This document shows positions 28,609 to 37,739 of a stretch of 64,000 nt of DNA, one piece after another. Source of the stretch: Blastomonas sp. (GTDB lineage Bacteria > Pseudomonadota > Alphaproteobacteria > Sphingomonadales > Sphingomonadaceae); assembly GCF_030373265.1 (NCBI RefSeq), contig NZ_JAUCZC010000015.1, positions 36,934 through 100,933 of the forward strand, read 5' to 3'. The notes beneath the pieces were generated by a model, which saw only the letters and a list, made by a program, of their open reading frames with translations, was not told where the DNA came from and made no database searches. The translations under genes and the position numbers were made by a program. Every line of letters begins with the position of its first letter. Within the stretch, counting starts at the first letter, position 1.

Positions 28609-29508
28609 CTACTTCACCGCGCCCGATCGCAGCAGCTTCGGCACCAGCACGATCGCCGCGACCAGCGGCCATTTGCGCTGCCAGGGCTTGATCGCGATCT
28701 GCGTGCCCGCGTGGCGGTTGATCTTCCAGGCGAGATAATCGATCCCGCCGGCAAAGGTGAAGCTCGCCTTGGCGAGGCGTGCCACCGTGAGCCTTTTGCC
28801 GCGGCGCCTGAGCTGCGCCCAGCGTTGTTCTGCCTCGGAACGGGGCATCGCGGCGATATCGGGATATTCGTGCGCAATCGCTTCGCCGACCATGGCGTAG
28901 TGGTGAGGCGCGAAATCGACCACTTTGTCGGGGCGGTCGCCGCGCTCGGCGCGCAGTTCGGCGCCATAAGTTCGGGTAAAGCCGGTGCGCCAGGCGGCGA
29001 GAGAATCGGCCGAGGCTGGATCGGTCAGCGGCGCGGCGTGGCGCAGCAGCGTGACCGGCGCATCGCACAGCGCATCGAGCGCGGCGCCGCGCGCGGCATC
29101 GTCCGCGCTCCACACCAGCCGGACCGGCTGCGCAAACCGTGCCCAGACCGAGACATCGCGCGCCTGCATCGAGCACGCGCGCGCCAGGTCCGCCTCGGAC
29201 AGCACCGCGTATTTCGCGGCGAGATTGTCGAATGCTCCCGGGAAGACATTGGGCGGGATCAGCGCATTGGCGCGCGCCATCCACCCGCCTTTACCAGCCT
29301 GGCGATAGGCCGCTGCATAGTCCGAGACGATCACGTAGAAATCGAGCATCAGCCCATCGAGCTGCGCCTCGCGCAGGCACGATCCGTAGAAGATCACCGC
29401 GCGCGCGGTGGTGCCGAACGGGCGGACGAGCTCGGCGGCAAAGGCGGCGACACGGGGGTCGACCGGTTGGTCGATCTCGGCAGCGATCAGGGATTTGAGA
29501 GAGTTCAC
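28609..29508 (-). CDS. Tam41-like nucleotidyltransferase-fold protein, possible CDP-DAG synthase
   Basis: 299 residues from GTG 29508, which has GGACGG upstream; TTG 29520 is the longest option. AVIFYGSCLREAQLDG then LMLDFYVIVSDY looks like the FAYGSG...MIDFIFAV catalytic block of Tam41/Mmp37 proteins. KYAVLSEADLARAC then WARFAQPVRLVW matches the KYGVIS...AGRLHKPV region of the same family. Tam41 makes CDP-diacylglycerol from phosphatidic acid in mitochondria. The neighbour two genes along the operon is a diacylglycerol-kinase-like protein, which would make the substrate. The family call rests on remembered motifs and is moderate; cardiolipin or phospholipid supply is inference. Confidence 0.55.
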   Translation of the reverse strand: MNSLKSLIAAEIDQPVDPRVAAFAAELVRPFGTTARAVIFYGSCLREAQLDGLMLDFYVIVSDYAAAYRQAGKGGWMARANALIPPNVFPGAFDNLAAKYAVLSEADLARACSMQARDVSVWARFAQPVRLVWSADDAARGAALDALCDAPVTLLRHAAPLTDPASADSLAAWRTGFTRTYGAELRAERGDRPDKVVDFAPHHYAMVGEAIAHEYPDIAAMPRSEAEQRWAQLRRRGKRLTVARLAKASFTFAGGIDYLAWKINRHAGTQIAIKPWQRKWPLVAAIVLVPKLLRSGAVK

Positions 29509-29526
29509 ACCACCGTCCAAATGTGT

Positions 29527-29610
29527 TCGTCACCCCCGCGAACGCGGGGGTCCCGCTACCTTGCAAACGTCGCGTCTATAGCGGGATTCCCGCGTTCGCG
29601 GGAATGACGA
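29527..29610. repeat. Long inverted repeat of the TCGTCA-YYCCCGCG family
   Basis: Two near-identical halves in opposite orientation: TCGTCACCCCCGCGAACGCG ... CCCGCTA at 29527-29558 and TAGCGGGATTCCCGCG ... ATGACGA at 29579-29610, with a 20-bp spacer. Each half is itself a hairpin. A single related half-unit occurs at 55587. Confidence 0.9.
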
Positions 29611-29673
29611 AAAACGGTAATGGCAGAGCAGACCGCACTGGATTCCGGCGTGCACCGGAAAACAGTCTTCAGG

Positions 29674-30651
29674 TCAAGCCGCCAGCCGCAGGAAGGGCAC
29701 CGGGTCGGTCGAGCGCAGGATGATCGGCTTGCCCGCGCTGGCCTCGAAAATTTCGCCGTCGAGCACGACGCGGCTGCGGCTGCGGTCCGAATCGATGCGG
29801 ATCATGTCCTCGCGCGCCAGATGCACGCCGCGCCCGCGCCGGGTGCCGAAGCGGCCCATCAGCGTGTCGATCAGCAAAGTGGTGAGCCCCGCGCGGTTGT
29901 GTTCGACCGCGATGAACTTCAGATGCCCGGTCGGCGAGGTGTCGCTTTCCGCCCTGCTGCCCAACAATAGCTTTTCCAGCGTCGTCACCATCACCACCAG
30001 GAAGCTGCCGTTGAGCTCGCCCTTCTGGAAGTACGAGATCCGCAGCGCCGACCGGGTGATCGGCAGGAACTTGGCGGTGAGGCCGAACAGCATGGTGAGC
30101 AGCCCGGCGACCGCGGCGATGAAATGGCTCACCGGATTGGGCAGACCCAGGGGATAGATCTTCTGGCGGCAGTAAAGGATGATCTCGGCAAGCCCTGCGC
30201 CACCCATGAACATGCCCAGCACCGGACGGCCATCCTCGCCATCGGTCAGCGCGATCAGCTGGCGCACCACGATGTGGCTTTCCAGATCGTTGCGCGCGAT
30301 GTCGACGATGCGCTCAAGCGTCGGGATGGGCTTGCCGCTGGCGCCCAGATCGAGCGCGATCAGGTTGGTCTTGCCGTTGGGCAACACCGCGACCGGCGGC
30401 GGGTTCTTGCCGAAATGGCTGCCATGGTACAGCTCGGTCAGCGTCGCCTGCACCGTGCCGTCGCCGCCGTTGATCACCAGCACCTTGGGCTTGACCAGAG
30501 CGATCGCGCGCAGGGCGTCGGCGATCTGGTGGACCTCTTCGACCTCGTAATGGAAAATGTCCGGGTTGCGTGCGCAATAATCACGCACCGCCGGCAACAG
30601 GGCCTTGTTGCCGGTGGATCGTGGATTGGAAATCAGCGCAACGAGGGTCAT
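29674..30651 (-). CDS. Diacylglycerol-kinase-family lipid kinase
   Basis: 325 residues. The catalytic domain starts LVALISNPRSTGNK and carries NGGDGTVQATL (GGDGT 62-66), then VAVLPNGKTNLIALDLG. The C-terminal beta-sandwich follows (GHLKFIAVEHNRAG, SRVVLDGEIFEASAGKPIIL). The usual GTGNDFA after the nucleotide loop is replaced by PNGKTNLIA, a form seen in sphingosine/diacylglycerol kinase-like bacterial proteins. It should phosphorylate a lipid hydroxyl. It starts 5 bp after the DUF2141 gene stop and is probably in one transcript with the Tam41-like gene. Confidence 0.85.
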   Translation of the reverse strand: MTLVALISNPRSTGNKALLPAVRDYCARNPDIFHYEVEEVHQIADALRAIALVKPKVLVINGGDGTVQATLTELYHGSHFGKNPPPVAVLPNGKTNLIALDLGASGKPIPTLERIVDIARNDLESHIVVRQLIALTDGEDGRPVLGMFMGGAGLAEIILYCRQKIYPLGLPNPVSHFIAAVAGLLTMLFGLTAKFLPITRSALRISYFQKGELNGSFLVVMVTTLEKLLLGSRAESDTSPTGHLKFIAVEHNRAGLTTLLIDTLMGRFGTRRGRGVHLAREDMIRIDSDRSRSRVVLDGEIFEASAGKPIILRSTDPVPFLRLAA

Positions 30652-30656
30652 TCAGG

Positions 30657-31184
30657 TTATCCTATCGGCTTGATCGTCATGCCCTGGCGGTAGTTCAACA
30701 CCACCGAGATGCGCGTTACGCCGGAACCGACCCGGATAGCGGTCTTGTTTGCAGAGGGCTTGAGGCTGAGCAGCGAAAGCGAGGGGTTGTTCGAAAAACC
30801 GCCGCCGTCGTTCCAGCCGGACTTGCCGCTGCCATCGACATCGTGGCGCACCGCGATGCCATAGGTGCCGGCTTCGGGCACGGGCACGCAGAACGCCATC
30901 TTGCCGCTCCGCGGCGAGACGGGCATGTCGATGCGGTTGATCCAGGCACCCTTTTCCAGCCAGCTGCCCTTGGTGGCGGGATAGGACTGAACCCTGATCC
31001 GGCCGGTATTCGCCTTGAAGCCGCTGACCTCCACCTGCACCGCAGGACCGGCCGCACCGGCGCCACATTTGCGCATGTCGTTGGAGATTTCCTGTCGCTG
31101 CGCGCTGGCCACAGGCACGGACACTGCAAAGGCGATGCCGCCCGCAGCCACGAAGGCCAGTGATTTTGCCGCAATTTTGAACAT
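30657..31184 (-). CDS. Exported DUF2141 protein
   Basis: 175 residues from ATG 31184; the frame continues upstream without family similarity. A signal peptide (AKSLAFVAAGGIAFAVSV, cleavage near VASA) is followed by a DUF2141-type beta domain with VQVEVSGFKANTGRIRVQ, the acidic-loop stretch YGIAVRHDVDGSGKSGWND and GGFSNN. Function of DUF2141 is not known. It is divergent from lptF and just upstream of the lipid kinase, so a periplasmic envelope role is plausible. Confidence 0.82.
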   Translation of the reverse strand: MFKIAAKSLAFVAAGGIAFAVSVPVASAQRQEISNDMRKCGAGAAGPAVQVEVSGFKANTGRIRVQSYPATKGSWLEKGAWINRIDMPVSPRSGKMAFCVPVPEAGTYGIAVRHDVDGSGKSGWNDGGGFSNNPSLSLLSLKPSANKTAIRVGSGVTRISVVLNYRQGMTIKPIG

Positions 31185-31312
31185 GACGTAATCAATCCCA
31201 GAAGCTATAGCCGGTCCGCTCCGGATGGCGCGGTTTGGCTGATGAGCCCCCTTTACCCGTCTGCTTATGGGAAGCGTTTGCGGCCAAATCATGGTGACAG
31301 GGCGACAATAAG

Positions 31313-32524
31313 TTGAAATTGATAACCGCCACAGACGCTTACATCGGTCGCCTTGTGTTCTTTCCGCTGGTCGGCACGCTCGTCATCGCCGCGATGCTGC
31401 TGGTGCTGGACAAGATGCTGCGGCTGTTCGATTTCGTCGCAGCGCAGGGCGGCCCGGTCAGCGTGGTATGGCGCATGCTCGCCAACCTGATTCCCGAATA
31501 TCTCTCGCTCGGCATCCCGATCGGCCTGCTGCTGGGCATATTGCTCGCCTTCCGCAAGCTCGCTCTGTCCTCGGAACTCGACGTGTTCCGCGCGGTGGGG
31601 CTGAGCTACACCCGGCTGCTGCGGGTGCCGTACATGTTCGCGGTCGGGCTGATGCTGATCAACCTGGCGCTGGTCGGGTACATCCAGCCCCAAGCACGCT
31701 ATGCCTATGAGGAGCTGGGCTTCGAACTGCGCTCGGGCGCGCTGGGCGCATCGATCAAGGTCGGCGAATTCACCCAGTTGGGCGACCGCATGACGATGCG
31801 AATCGAGCAGAGCCGCGACACCGGGCGCGAGCTTTATGGCATTTTCGTGCGTGCCGAGGCCCGCTCGGGAACCGCGCTGGCGGTGAGCGCCGAACAGGGC
31901 AAGTTCCTCGCGACCGATGATCCCAACACCATCATCCTGCGGTTGACCAACGGGACGTTGATTCACAGCGCGCCTGACTATGAGACGCCGCGCGTGCTGA
32001 CCTTTTCAAACCACGACCTGCCGATCGACCTGCCCAAGATCGAATCCTTCCGCGGTCGCGGCGGCGGCAAGGACCGCGAATACACTATCCCCGAACTGGT
32101 CCGCATCGGCGGCGATGCCAACATCCCCGAACAGCAGCGCAACCAGACCCGCGCCAACTTCCACTTCCGCATGGTCGAGGTCGTCATGATGCTGCTGATG
32201 CCGCTGCTGGCGCTGGCGCTGGCGATCCCGCCCAAACGCTCGACATCGGCGCTGGGCGTGTTCCTGTCGATCGTGATGATCGTGACCTATCACAAGATCA
32301 ACGAATATGGCGAAGATGTGGGTGCGCTGGGGCTGGTCGACCCGATCATCGCCCTGTGGCTGCCCTTCTCGCTGTTCGCCGCGCTGATCGGCTGGATGTA
32401 TTATCAGGTCGCCTTCGTTCCCGGCGGCCAGCCGATCGGCACGCTGGAGAAACTGTTCGCCAAATCGGGCACCGCGATCAAGGGGCTCTTCAGCTTTGGC
32501 CGCAAACGGTCGTTCCAGGAATAG
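31313..32524 (+). CDS. lptF: LPS export permease LptF
   Basis: 403 residues of the LptF/LptG permease family. Three N-terminal membrane segments (LVFFPLVGTLVIAAMLLVLD, LSLGIPIGLLLGILLAF, MFAVGLMLINLALVGYI), a periplasmic beta-jellyroll from about 125 to 270, and C-terminal membrane segments (VVMMLLMPLLALALAIPP, PIIALWLPFSLFAALIGW). With LptG and LptB it extracts lipopolysaccharide from the inner membrane. Translation must begin at TTG 31313 because no ATG or GTG lies nearby in frame; AGGG is 10 bases upstream. lptG follows after 9 bp. Confidence 0.93.
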   Translation: MKLITATDAYIGRLVFFPLVGTLVIAAMLLVLDKMLRLFDFVAAQGGPVSVVWRMLANLIPEYLSLGIPIGLLLGILLAFRKLALSSELDVFRAVGLSYTRLLRVPYMFAVGLMLINLALVGYIQPQARYAYEELGFELRSGALGASIKVGEFTQLGDRMTMRIEQSRDTGRELYGIFVRAEARSGTALAVSAEQGKFLATDDPNTIILRLTNGTLIHSAPDYETPRVLTFSNHDLPIDLPKIESFRGRGGGKDREYTIPELVRIGGDANIPEQQRNQTRANFHFRMVEVVMMLLMPLLALALAIPPKRSTSALGVFLSIVMIVTYHKINEYGEDVGALGLVDPIIALWLPFSLFAALIGWMYYQVAFVPGGQPIGTLEKLFAKSGTAIKGLFSFGRKRSFQE

Positions 32525-32533
32525 CGCGGGATC

Positions 32534-33631
32534 ATGCAGATGGAATTCTTCCCCTCGCGCACCGTGGCCGTCTATATGGCACGCAAGTTCCTCACCAGCA
32601 TCCTGGCGGTGGCGGCCTTGCTGTTCCTGGTGCTGCAATCGCTCGACCTGCTCGGTGAAAGCGGCAAGATCCTGGCCTATCCCGGCAACGGGCAGGCGCA
32701 GCTTCTGACCTATATCAGCCTGCGCGCGCCGCAGATCATCGATCTGGTGCTGCCGTTCTCGGTGCTGCTCGCGACGATCATCACGCTGGCGACACTCAAC
32801 CAGAACAGCGAAGTGGTGGCGATGAAAGCCTCGGGGCTATCGGCCCACCAGGTGCTCGCCCCGCTGCTGATCGCGGCTTTGGGAGTCTCGCTGATCACCT
32901 TCGTGTTTTCCGAGCGCATCCTCAGCCGCGCGACTGCGACGCTGAGCGCATGGGAGCAGGCCGAGTTCGGGCCGATCCCGCGCGATTCCAACGTCAAGGC
33001 CAACATCTGGGTGCGCGATGGCGACAATATCATCCAGGCCGATACCGTCGAGGGCACCGGCGCTGCCACCCGGCTCACCGGAATCACCGTCTATGCGCGT
33101 GACAGCCAGGGCGGCCTGGCGCGCATCGTCACCGCTACCCAGGGCGTCTATACCGGCAGCGGCTGGCAGCTGACCGATGCCAGCCAGTTCAATGTCGGCA
33201 CCGGGCAGAAGCAGGCTTTGGGCAACATCACCACCGCAGGCGGCGTGCGCCCTGACCAGTTCACCTTGAGCAAGGTCAACCCCGAAGGCCTGTCGTTCCT
33301 TCAATTGTGGTCGGCGATCGAGGAACTGAAGGAAGCGGGCCGTCCCACTGCCTCGCTCGAATCGAACCTTTGGCACAAATTGTCCGGGCCGCTGTCGGCG
33401 TTGCTGATGCCGCTGCTGGGCGCGGTGGCCGCGTTCGGGCTTGCCCGGTCGGGCCAGTTGTTCGTGCGTGCGGTGATCGGCATGGGGCTGGGCTTTGCCT
33501 ATTTCGTCGCCGACAACTTCGCGCTGGCGATGGGCAATCTCGGCGCCTACCCGCCGTTCCTCGCCGCATGGTCTCCGTTCCTGCTGTTCCTGATGGTCGG
33601 GGAAACCGTGCTGATCCGTACCGAGGAATAG
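32534..33631 (+). CDS. lptG: LPS export permease LptG
   Basis: 365 residues, paralogous to LptF: MARKFLTSILAVAALLFLVLQ at the N-terminus, SLRAPQIIDLVLPFSVLLATIIT, periplasmic domain about 125-265, and SGPLSALLMPLLGAVAAFGLAR, GMGLGFAYFVADNFALAMG, PFLAAWSPFLLFLMVGETVL at the C-terminus. Together with LptF it forms the permease of the Lpt bridge. It starts 9 bp after lptF and is followed after 9 bp by the flippase gene, so the three are one operon. Confidence 0.94.
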   Translation: MQMEFFPSRTVAVYMARKFLTSILAVAALLFLVLQSLDLLGESGKILAYPGNGQAQLLTYISLRAPQIIDLVLPFSVLLATIITLATLNQNSEVVAMKASGLSAHQVLAPLLIAALGVSLITFVFSERILSRATATLSAWEQAEFGPIPRDSNVKANIWVRDGDNIIQADTVEGTGAATRLTGITVYARDSQGGLARIVTATQGVYTGSGWQLTDASQFNVGTGQKQALGNITTAGGVRPDQFTLSKVNPEGLSFLQLWSAIEELKEAGRPTASLESNLWHKLSGPLSALLMPLLGAVAAFGLARSGQLFVRAVIGMGLGFAYFVADNFALAMGNLGAYPPFLAAWSPFLLFLMVGETVLIRTEE

Positions 33632-33640
33632 GCCGCAATC

Positions 33641-35221
33641 GTGGCCCCGCATCCCCAGGACCCTGCCCAGCCCCCCGCCGACCCGGTCGCCAGCCCCCGC
33701 GAAAACCCCGCCAGCGGCCCCGCAGTCAGCCGGGCCGATGTCGCCAGCGGCGCGGCGCTGACCGGGCTTGCGCGCATGGGCGCGGTGATCGAGATCATCA
33801 CCCAGCCCGCCTTTGTGTGGATGTTCGGGCTTGCGACCTATGGCACCTATATCGTGCTGTGGGCGGCGGTGAACCTGCTGGCGACGGTCACCACGCTGTC
33901 GCTGGCGCAAGGGCTGCAACGCTCGGTTCCGTCGGCACCCAGCCGCGAGGCGGAACATGGCGCGGTGCGCTATGCGCTGCTGGTGACGGTGATCCCCTCA
34001 GGCCTGCTGGCGCTGGCCGTCTCGCTCGCAGCGCCATGGATCGCACCAGCCTTCGCCGCCGATCCCGCGGTGCGTGCGGTGTTGCCGCAGCTGATCGCCC
34101 TGTTCATCTGGACATTGCCGCTGACCGTCGCGCTGGAGATCGCGACCGCCGCCGCCCGCGCCAAGCGCGCCTTCGGCCCCGAGATTCGCCTGCGCATCTT
34201 CTGGGAGCAGATCGCGCGGCTGATCGTCGCGGTGGCGCTGTATGCGCTGGGCGTGCGGCTGTTCGGCCTGTTCATCGCGCATGTCGCATCGCTGGCGATC
34301 ACCGCGTGGCTCTCGGTGCGGCTGCTCGGCCGCTATTACGATCTTGCCCTGCTGTGGCGCGCGCCGATGGCGAAGGCCTTGCGCCGCGACACGCTCAAAA
34401 GCGGGCTGGCGACGATGCCGCCCAACCTGGCCCGCCGCGCGTTCAACGATCTGCCTCCGGTGCTGCTGGGTCTGGTGCTCAGCGGAACGGGAGGCGCGGT
34501 GGCTGCCGGCTTGTTCGGCATCGCCCGCAAGATCGCCTCGGTGCCGCTGATCGTGCGCCAGACCTTCCTCTATGTCCTCGCCCCGCTGACCGCCGCGCAG
34601 GGCGCCGCCGATCCTGCCGAGATCGCGCCTTTGTATCGCTTCGCCAACCGGCTGGCGGCGATCGTCGTGCTACCGCTGACCGGGGTGATGATTGCGGGCG
34701 GCGATGCGCTGCTGCTGCTGTTCTCGCCAGAAGCTGCCGCAGCGCTGCCGGTGCTGGTGGTGCTGCTGGTCGGCAGGGCGGGCGAGACGATCCTGGGGGC
34801 GGCGACCCCGATCGTCGAAATGACCGGACACCGCTTGCTGCCACTGGCCAACTCGCTGGCCGGGATCGGCATCGCCGCTCTCGTCGGCTGGCTGACGGTG
34901 CCGTCTTTGGGCGCGACGGGCATGGCCCTGGCGGTCAGCGCGGGCGTGATCGTATCGAGCTGGGCGGCGGTCGGCGAATTGTGGTGGAGTGACCGGCTGG
35001 GCCCGTTCGACACCCATTTCCTGCGGGCGCTGGCCACCGGCATCGCCGGGCTGGGGATGCTGTGGCTGGTCGGTCTGGCGCTGCACGATATCCCCACCGC
35101 CGCCCGCGCCGGGGTACAGTTCGCGCTGTTCCTGCCGCTGGTGTGGCTGGGGCTGAAGCTGGGACTGGATGCGGAGGACAAGGCGGCATTGGGCAAGGCT
35201 CGGCACACCTTGAGAATCTGA
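33641..35221 (+). CDS. Oligosaccharide/polysaccharide flippase family protein
   Basis: 526 residues from GTG 33641. The first 45 residues are Pro-rich and cytoplasmic. About 12-14 membrane segments follow, starting SGAALTGLARMGAVIEIITQPAFVWMFG, in the pattern of MOP-superfamily exporters (Wzx/MATE/MurJ-like). Such proteins flip lipid-linked sugars. Location just behind lptFG supports an envelope polysaccharide or O-antigen role, but no glycosyltransferases are nearby and the substrate is unknown. The 9-bp gap to lptG indicates cotranscription. Confidence 0.75.
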   Translation: MAPHPQDPAQPPADPVASPRENPASGPAVSRADVASGAALTGLARMGAVIEIITQPAFVWMFGLATYGTYIVLWAAVNLLATVTTLSLAQGLQRSVPSAPSREAEHGAVRYALLVTVIPSGLLALAVSLAAPWIAPAFAADPAVRAVLPQLIALFIWTLPLTVALEIATAAARAKRAFGPEIRLRIFWEQIARLIVAVALYALGVRLFGLFIAHVASLAITAWLSVRLLGRYYDLALLWRAPMAKALRRDTLKSGLATMPPNLARRAFNDLPPVLLGLVLSGTGGAVAAGLFGIARKIASVPLIVRQTFLYVLAPLTAAQGAADPAEIAPLYRFANRLAAIVVLPLTGVMIAGGDALLLLFSPEAAAALPVLVVLLVGRAGETILGAATPIVEMTGHRLLPLANSLAGIGIAALVGWLTVPSLGATGMALAVSAGVIVSSWAAVGELWWSDRLGPFDTHFLRALATGIAGLGMLWLVGLALHDIPTAARAGVQFALFLPLVWLGLKLGLDAEDKAALGKARHTLRI

Positions 35222-35331
35222 TCCGCACGGATTTGCGCCGTCAGCACTGATTGCCCCTGCAACCAAAGCCCGCTAGACCCGTCGACACCAGACCGCACGC
35301 CAAAGCGCGGCATTTGAGGAGCCCAATACCG

Positions 35332-37155
35332 GTGATCGCCAACACGTCCCTCGATCAGTTTGCGCAGTTCGACAACTTGGTCGCCATGTTCTTTGCCCGC
35401 GCCGACGAACTGGGCGAGCGACCGTTCCTGTGGGCCAAGCGTGGCGGGGTTTGGAGCTCGATCAGTTGGCGGCAGGCGGCAGGGCAGGTCGCGGAACTGG
35501 CCCACGCGCTCAAGGACATGGGGCTGGCGCGCGGCGACCGGGTGATGCTGGTCAGCGAGAACCGCCCCGAGTGGTGCATCGCCGATCTGGCGATCATGGC
35601 AGCGGGCTGCATCACCGTGCCGACCTACACCACCAACACCGAACGCGACCACCAGCATATCCTCGACAATTCTGGGGCGCGGGCGGTGATCGTGTCGAAC
35701 GCCAAGCTCGCCAGGACGCTGCTGCCTGCGGTGCTGCGCGCGGGCAACGCCTGGCACGTGATCGGCATGGAGCCGATGAAGGTCGGCCAGGCGAGCCGCT
35801 TCCGCACCCACAGCTGGAGCGATCTGGTCACCGGCGATCCTGCGCGCCAGGAAGAGCTGATGGCGCAGGTGCGCGCCGATGCCGCGAGCCTCACCCGCAG
35901 CGACACCGCGTGCATCATCTATACCAGCGGCACCGGCGGCGCGCCGCGCGGAGTGATGCAGCATCATGGCGCGATCCTGCACAACGTCGCGGGCCCCACC
36001 CGCGTCATCGCCGAGGATTTCGGCTGGGAAGACGAGGTGTTCCTCTCGTTCCTGCCGCTCTCCCATGCCTATGAACACAGCGCCGGGCAGTTCTTCCCGA
36101 TCGGGCTGGGCGCGCAGATCTATTATTCCGAAGGGCTGGAGAAGCTCGCCAGCAACATCGAGGAAGTGCGCCCGACATTGATGGTCGTGGTCCCACGGCT
36201 GTTCGAGGTGCTGCGCGCCCGCATTCTCAAGCAGATCCAGAAGCAGGGCAAGGTCGCCAACTTCCTGTTCGAACGCGCGATGGCGCTGGGCGAAAAGCAG
36301 CTGGGCGGGCGCGCCGGGCTGATCGACAAGCCGATGGACTTCATCCTGTCGAAGAGCCTGAGGCCGAAGATCCAGGCGCGGTTCGGCGGACGGATCAAGG
36401 CGATGGTCTCGGGCGGCGCACCGCTCAATCCCGAGATCGGCGTGTTCTTCCACTCGCTCGGGCTGACGCTGCTGCAGGGCTATGGCCAGACCGAGGCGGC
36501 ACCGATCATCGCCTGCAACCGACCATTGGTCGGGGTCAAGATGGACACCGTCGGCCCGCCGCTTGCCGATACCGAGGTGCGGATCGCCGAGGATGGCGAA
36601 ATCCTGGTGCGCGGCGAACTGGTGATGCACGGTTACTGGCAGAACCCCGAAGAGACCGCCCGCGTCCTCAAGGATGGCTGGCTGCACACCGGCGATATCG
36701 GCCATATCGACGAGGCCGGGCGCATCGCCATCACCGACCGCAAGAAGGATCTGATCGTCAACGACAAGGGCGACAACGTTTCGCCGCAAAAGGTCGAAGG
36801 CATGCTGACGCTGCAGCCCGAGATCCATCAGGCGATGGTGACCGGCGACCGGCGGCCCTATCTCGTCGGGCTGGTGGTGCCGGACCCCGAATGGGCGCTG
36901 GAGTGGGCCACTGCGCACGATGAAAAGGTCGATTTCGCCGCCTTGCAGGCCAATCCGGCGTTCAAGGCCGCGGTGCGCGCGGCGCTCGACCGGGTCAATA
37001 CCGATCTGTCGGTGATCGAAAAGGTGCGCCAGTTCGCCTTTGCCGACGAACCGTTCTCGATCGAGAATGGCGAGATGACTCCGTCGATGAAGATCCGCCG
37101 CCACATCATCCGCGGCCGCTATCAGGACCGGCTGGACGGTCTGTACAAGGCGTGA
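35332..37155 (+). CDS. Long-chain fatty acid-CoA ligase (AMP-binding)
   Basis: 607 residues from GTG 35332, chosen because GAGGAG lies 10 bp upstream; the frame opens earlier at TTG 35251 without family similarity. ANL-superfamily motifs: phosphate loop [40 protein letters not shown] and [20 protein letters not shown]. The phosphate loop has Gly for the second Thr and Arg for the usual Lys ([10 protein letters not shown] instead of TSGTTGxPKG), a form found in many long-chain acyl-CoA synthetases of alphaproteobacteria. It activates fatty acids with ATP and CoA. There is a 110-bp gap from the flippase, so it may have its own promoter. Confidence 0.88.
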   Translation: MIANTSLDQFAQFDNLVAMFFARADELGERPFLWAKRGGVWSSISWRQAAGQVAELAHALKDMGLARGDRVMLVSENRPEWCIADLAIMAAGCITVPTYTTNTERDHQHILDNSGARAVIVSNAKLARTLLPAVLRAGNAWHVIGMEPMKVGQASRFRTHSWSDLVTGDPARQEELMAQVRADAASLTRSDTACIIYTSGTGGAPRGVMQHHGAILHNVAGPTRVIAEDFGWEDEVFLSFLPLSHAYEHSAGQFFPIGLGAQIYYSEGLEKLASNIEEVRPTLMVVVPRLFEVLRARILKQIQKQGKVANFLFERAMALGEKQLGGRAGLIDKPMDFILSKSLRPKIQARFGGRIKAMVSGGAPLNPEIGVFFHSLGLTLLQGYGQTEAAPIIACNRPLVGVKMDTVGPPLADTEVRIAEDGEILVRGELVMHGYWQNPEETARVLKDGWLHTGDIGHIDEAGRIAITDRKKDLIVNDKGDNVSPQKVEGMLTLQPEIHQAMVTGDRRPYLVGLVVPDPEWALEWATAHDEKVDFAALQANPAFKAAVRAALDRVNTDLSVIEKVRQFAFADEPFSIENGEMTPSMKIRRHIIRGRYQDRLDGLYKA

Positions 37156-37216
37156 TCCGCACCGTCAGCGAAAGCCCGATTGCACGAACGCGGCAACTTT
37201 GATAATCGCTCGAGCC

Positions 37217-37417
37217 ATGATCACGCCCCCTGAAACCGTCCGCACCAACACCCCCCGCGTCGCCTGCGATGGCGCGAGCGAGATTCGCGGCGGCGCAGCG
37301 CTTGGCCACCCGCGCGTCTGGCTGCAGATCGACGAAAAGGGCTATGTCGAATGCGGCTATTGCGACCGGCGTTTCGTGCTGATCGGTGGCCCTGCGGACA
37401 TCCAGGAAGCCGCCTGA
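37217..37417 (+). CDS. Small zinc-finger (zf-CHCC) protein
   Basis: 66 residues from ATG 37217. The ligand set of the NDUFS6-like zf-CHCC domain is visible: Cys17 (RVACDG), His31 (LGHPRVWL), Cys46 and Cys49 ([11 protein letters not shown]). The mitochondrial homologue is an accessory subunit of complex I; alphaproteobacteria carry short stand-alone versions. Function here is not established. It follows the acyl-CoA ligase by 61 bp on the same strand. Confidence 0.82.
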   Translation: MITPPETVRTNTPRVACDGASEIRGGAALGHPRVWLQIDEKGYVECGYCDRRFVLIGGPADIQEAA

Positions 37418-37739
37418 CACGCGCCAGAGCGCGAATTTCCTTGCTATCGGGCGCTCTTGCCGCCATATGGCCTTCCAAGCAGCGCGCCTAGGCACGGGAA
37501 TCCTTCCCGGCGCCCCTTACGAACCGGCAGCGTGAACGTCGATCTGTAGCGATCCCGCCATGGGATCAAGCGCAGGTCCGAATGGCCGGGTCATGAAACC
37601 CCGCTGCTTGATCCAAACATCCCAATTCACGCGGGGCGTTTTCCTGAAATTCTTGGATCTCCAGGAGCTTCTGAACCCCGCAATGCGCGCGCCGCCCGTT
37701 TGAGGCCGGCCAGCGCCTTGCTCTGTATAGAGTAAAATT
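37418..37739. other. Gene-free leader region before the DEAD-box helicase
   Basis: 322 bp with no credible coding frame. Cold-regulated DEAD-box helicase genes often have long 5' untranslated leaders, and this region is the right place for one. A TATAGAG just upstream of the ATG is too close to serve as a -10. I see no strong ribosome site before ATG 37740. Confidence 0.45.

Noticed and set aside
32837..33958. Minus-strand frame opposite lptG and the flippase gene
   Set aside because: Low-complexity Arg/Gly/Gln translation without motifs, fully covered by two clear plus-strand membrane-protein genes.
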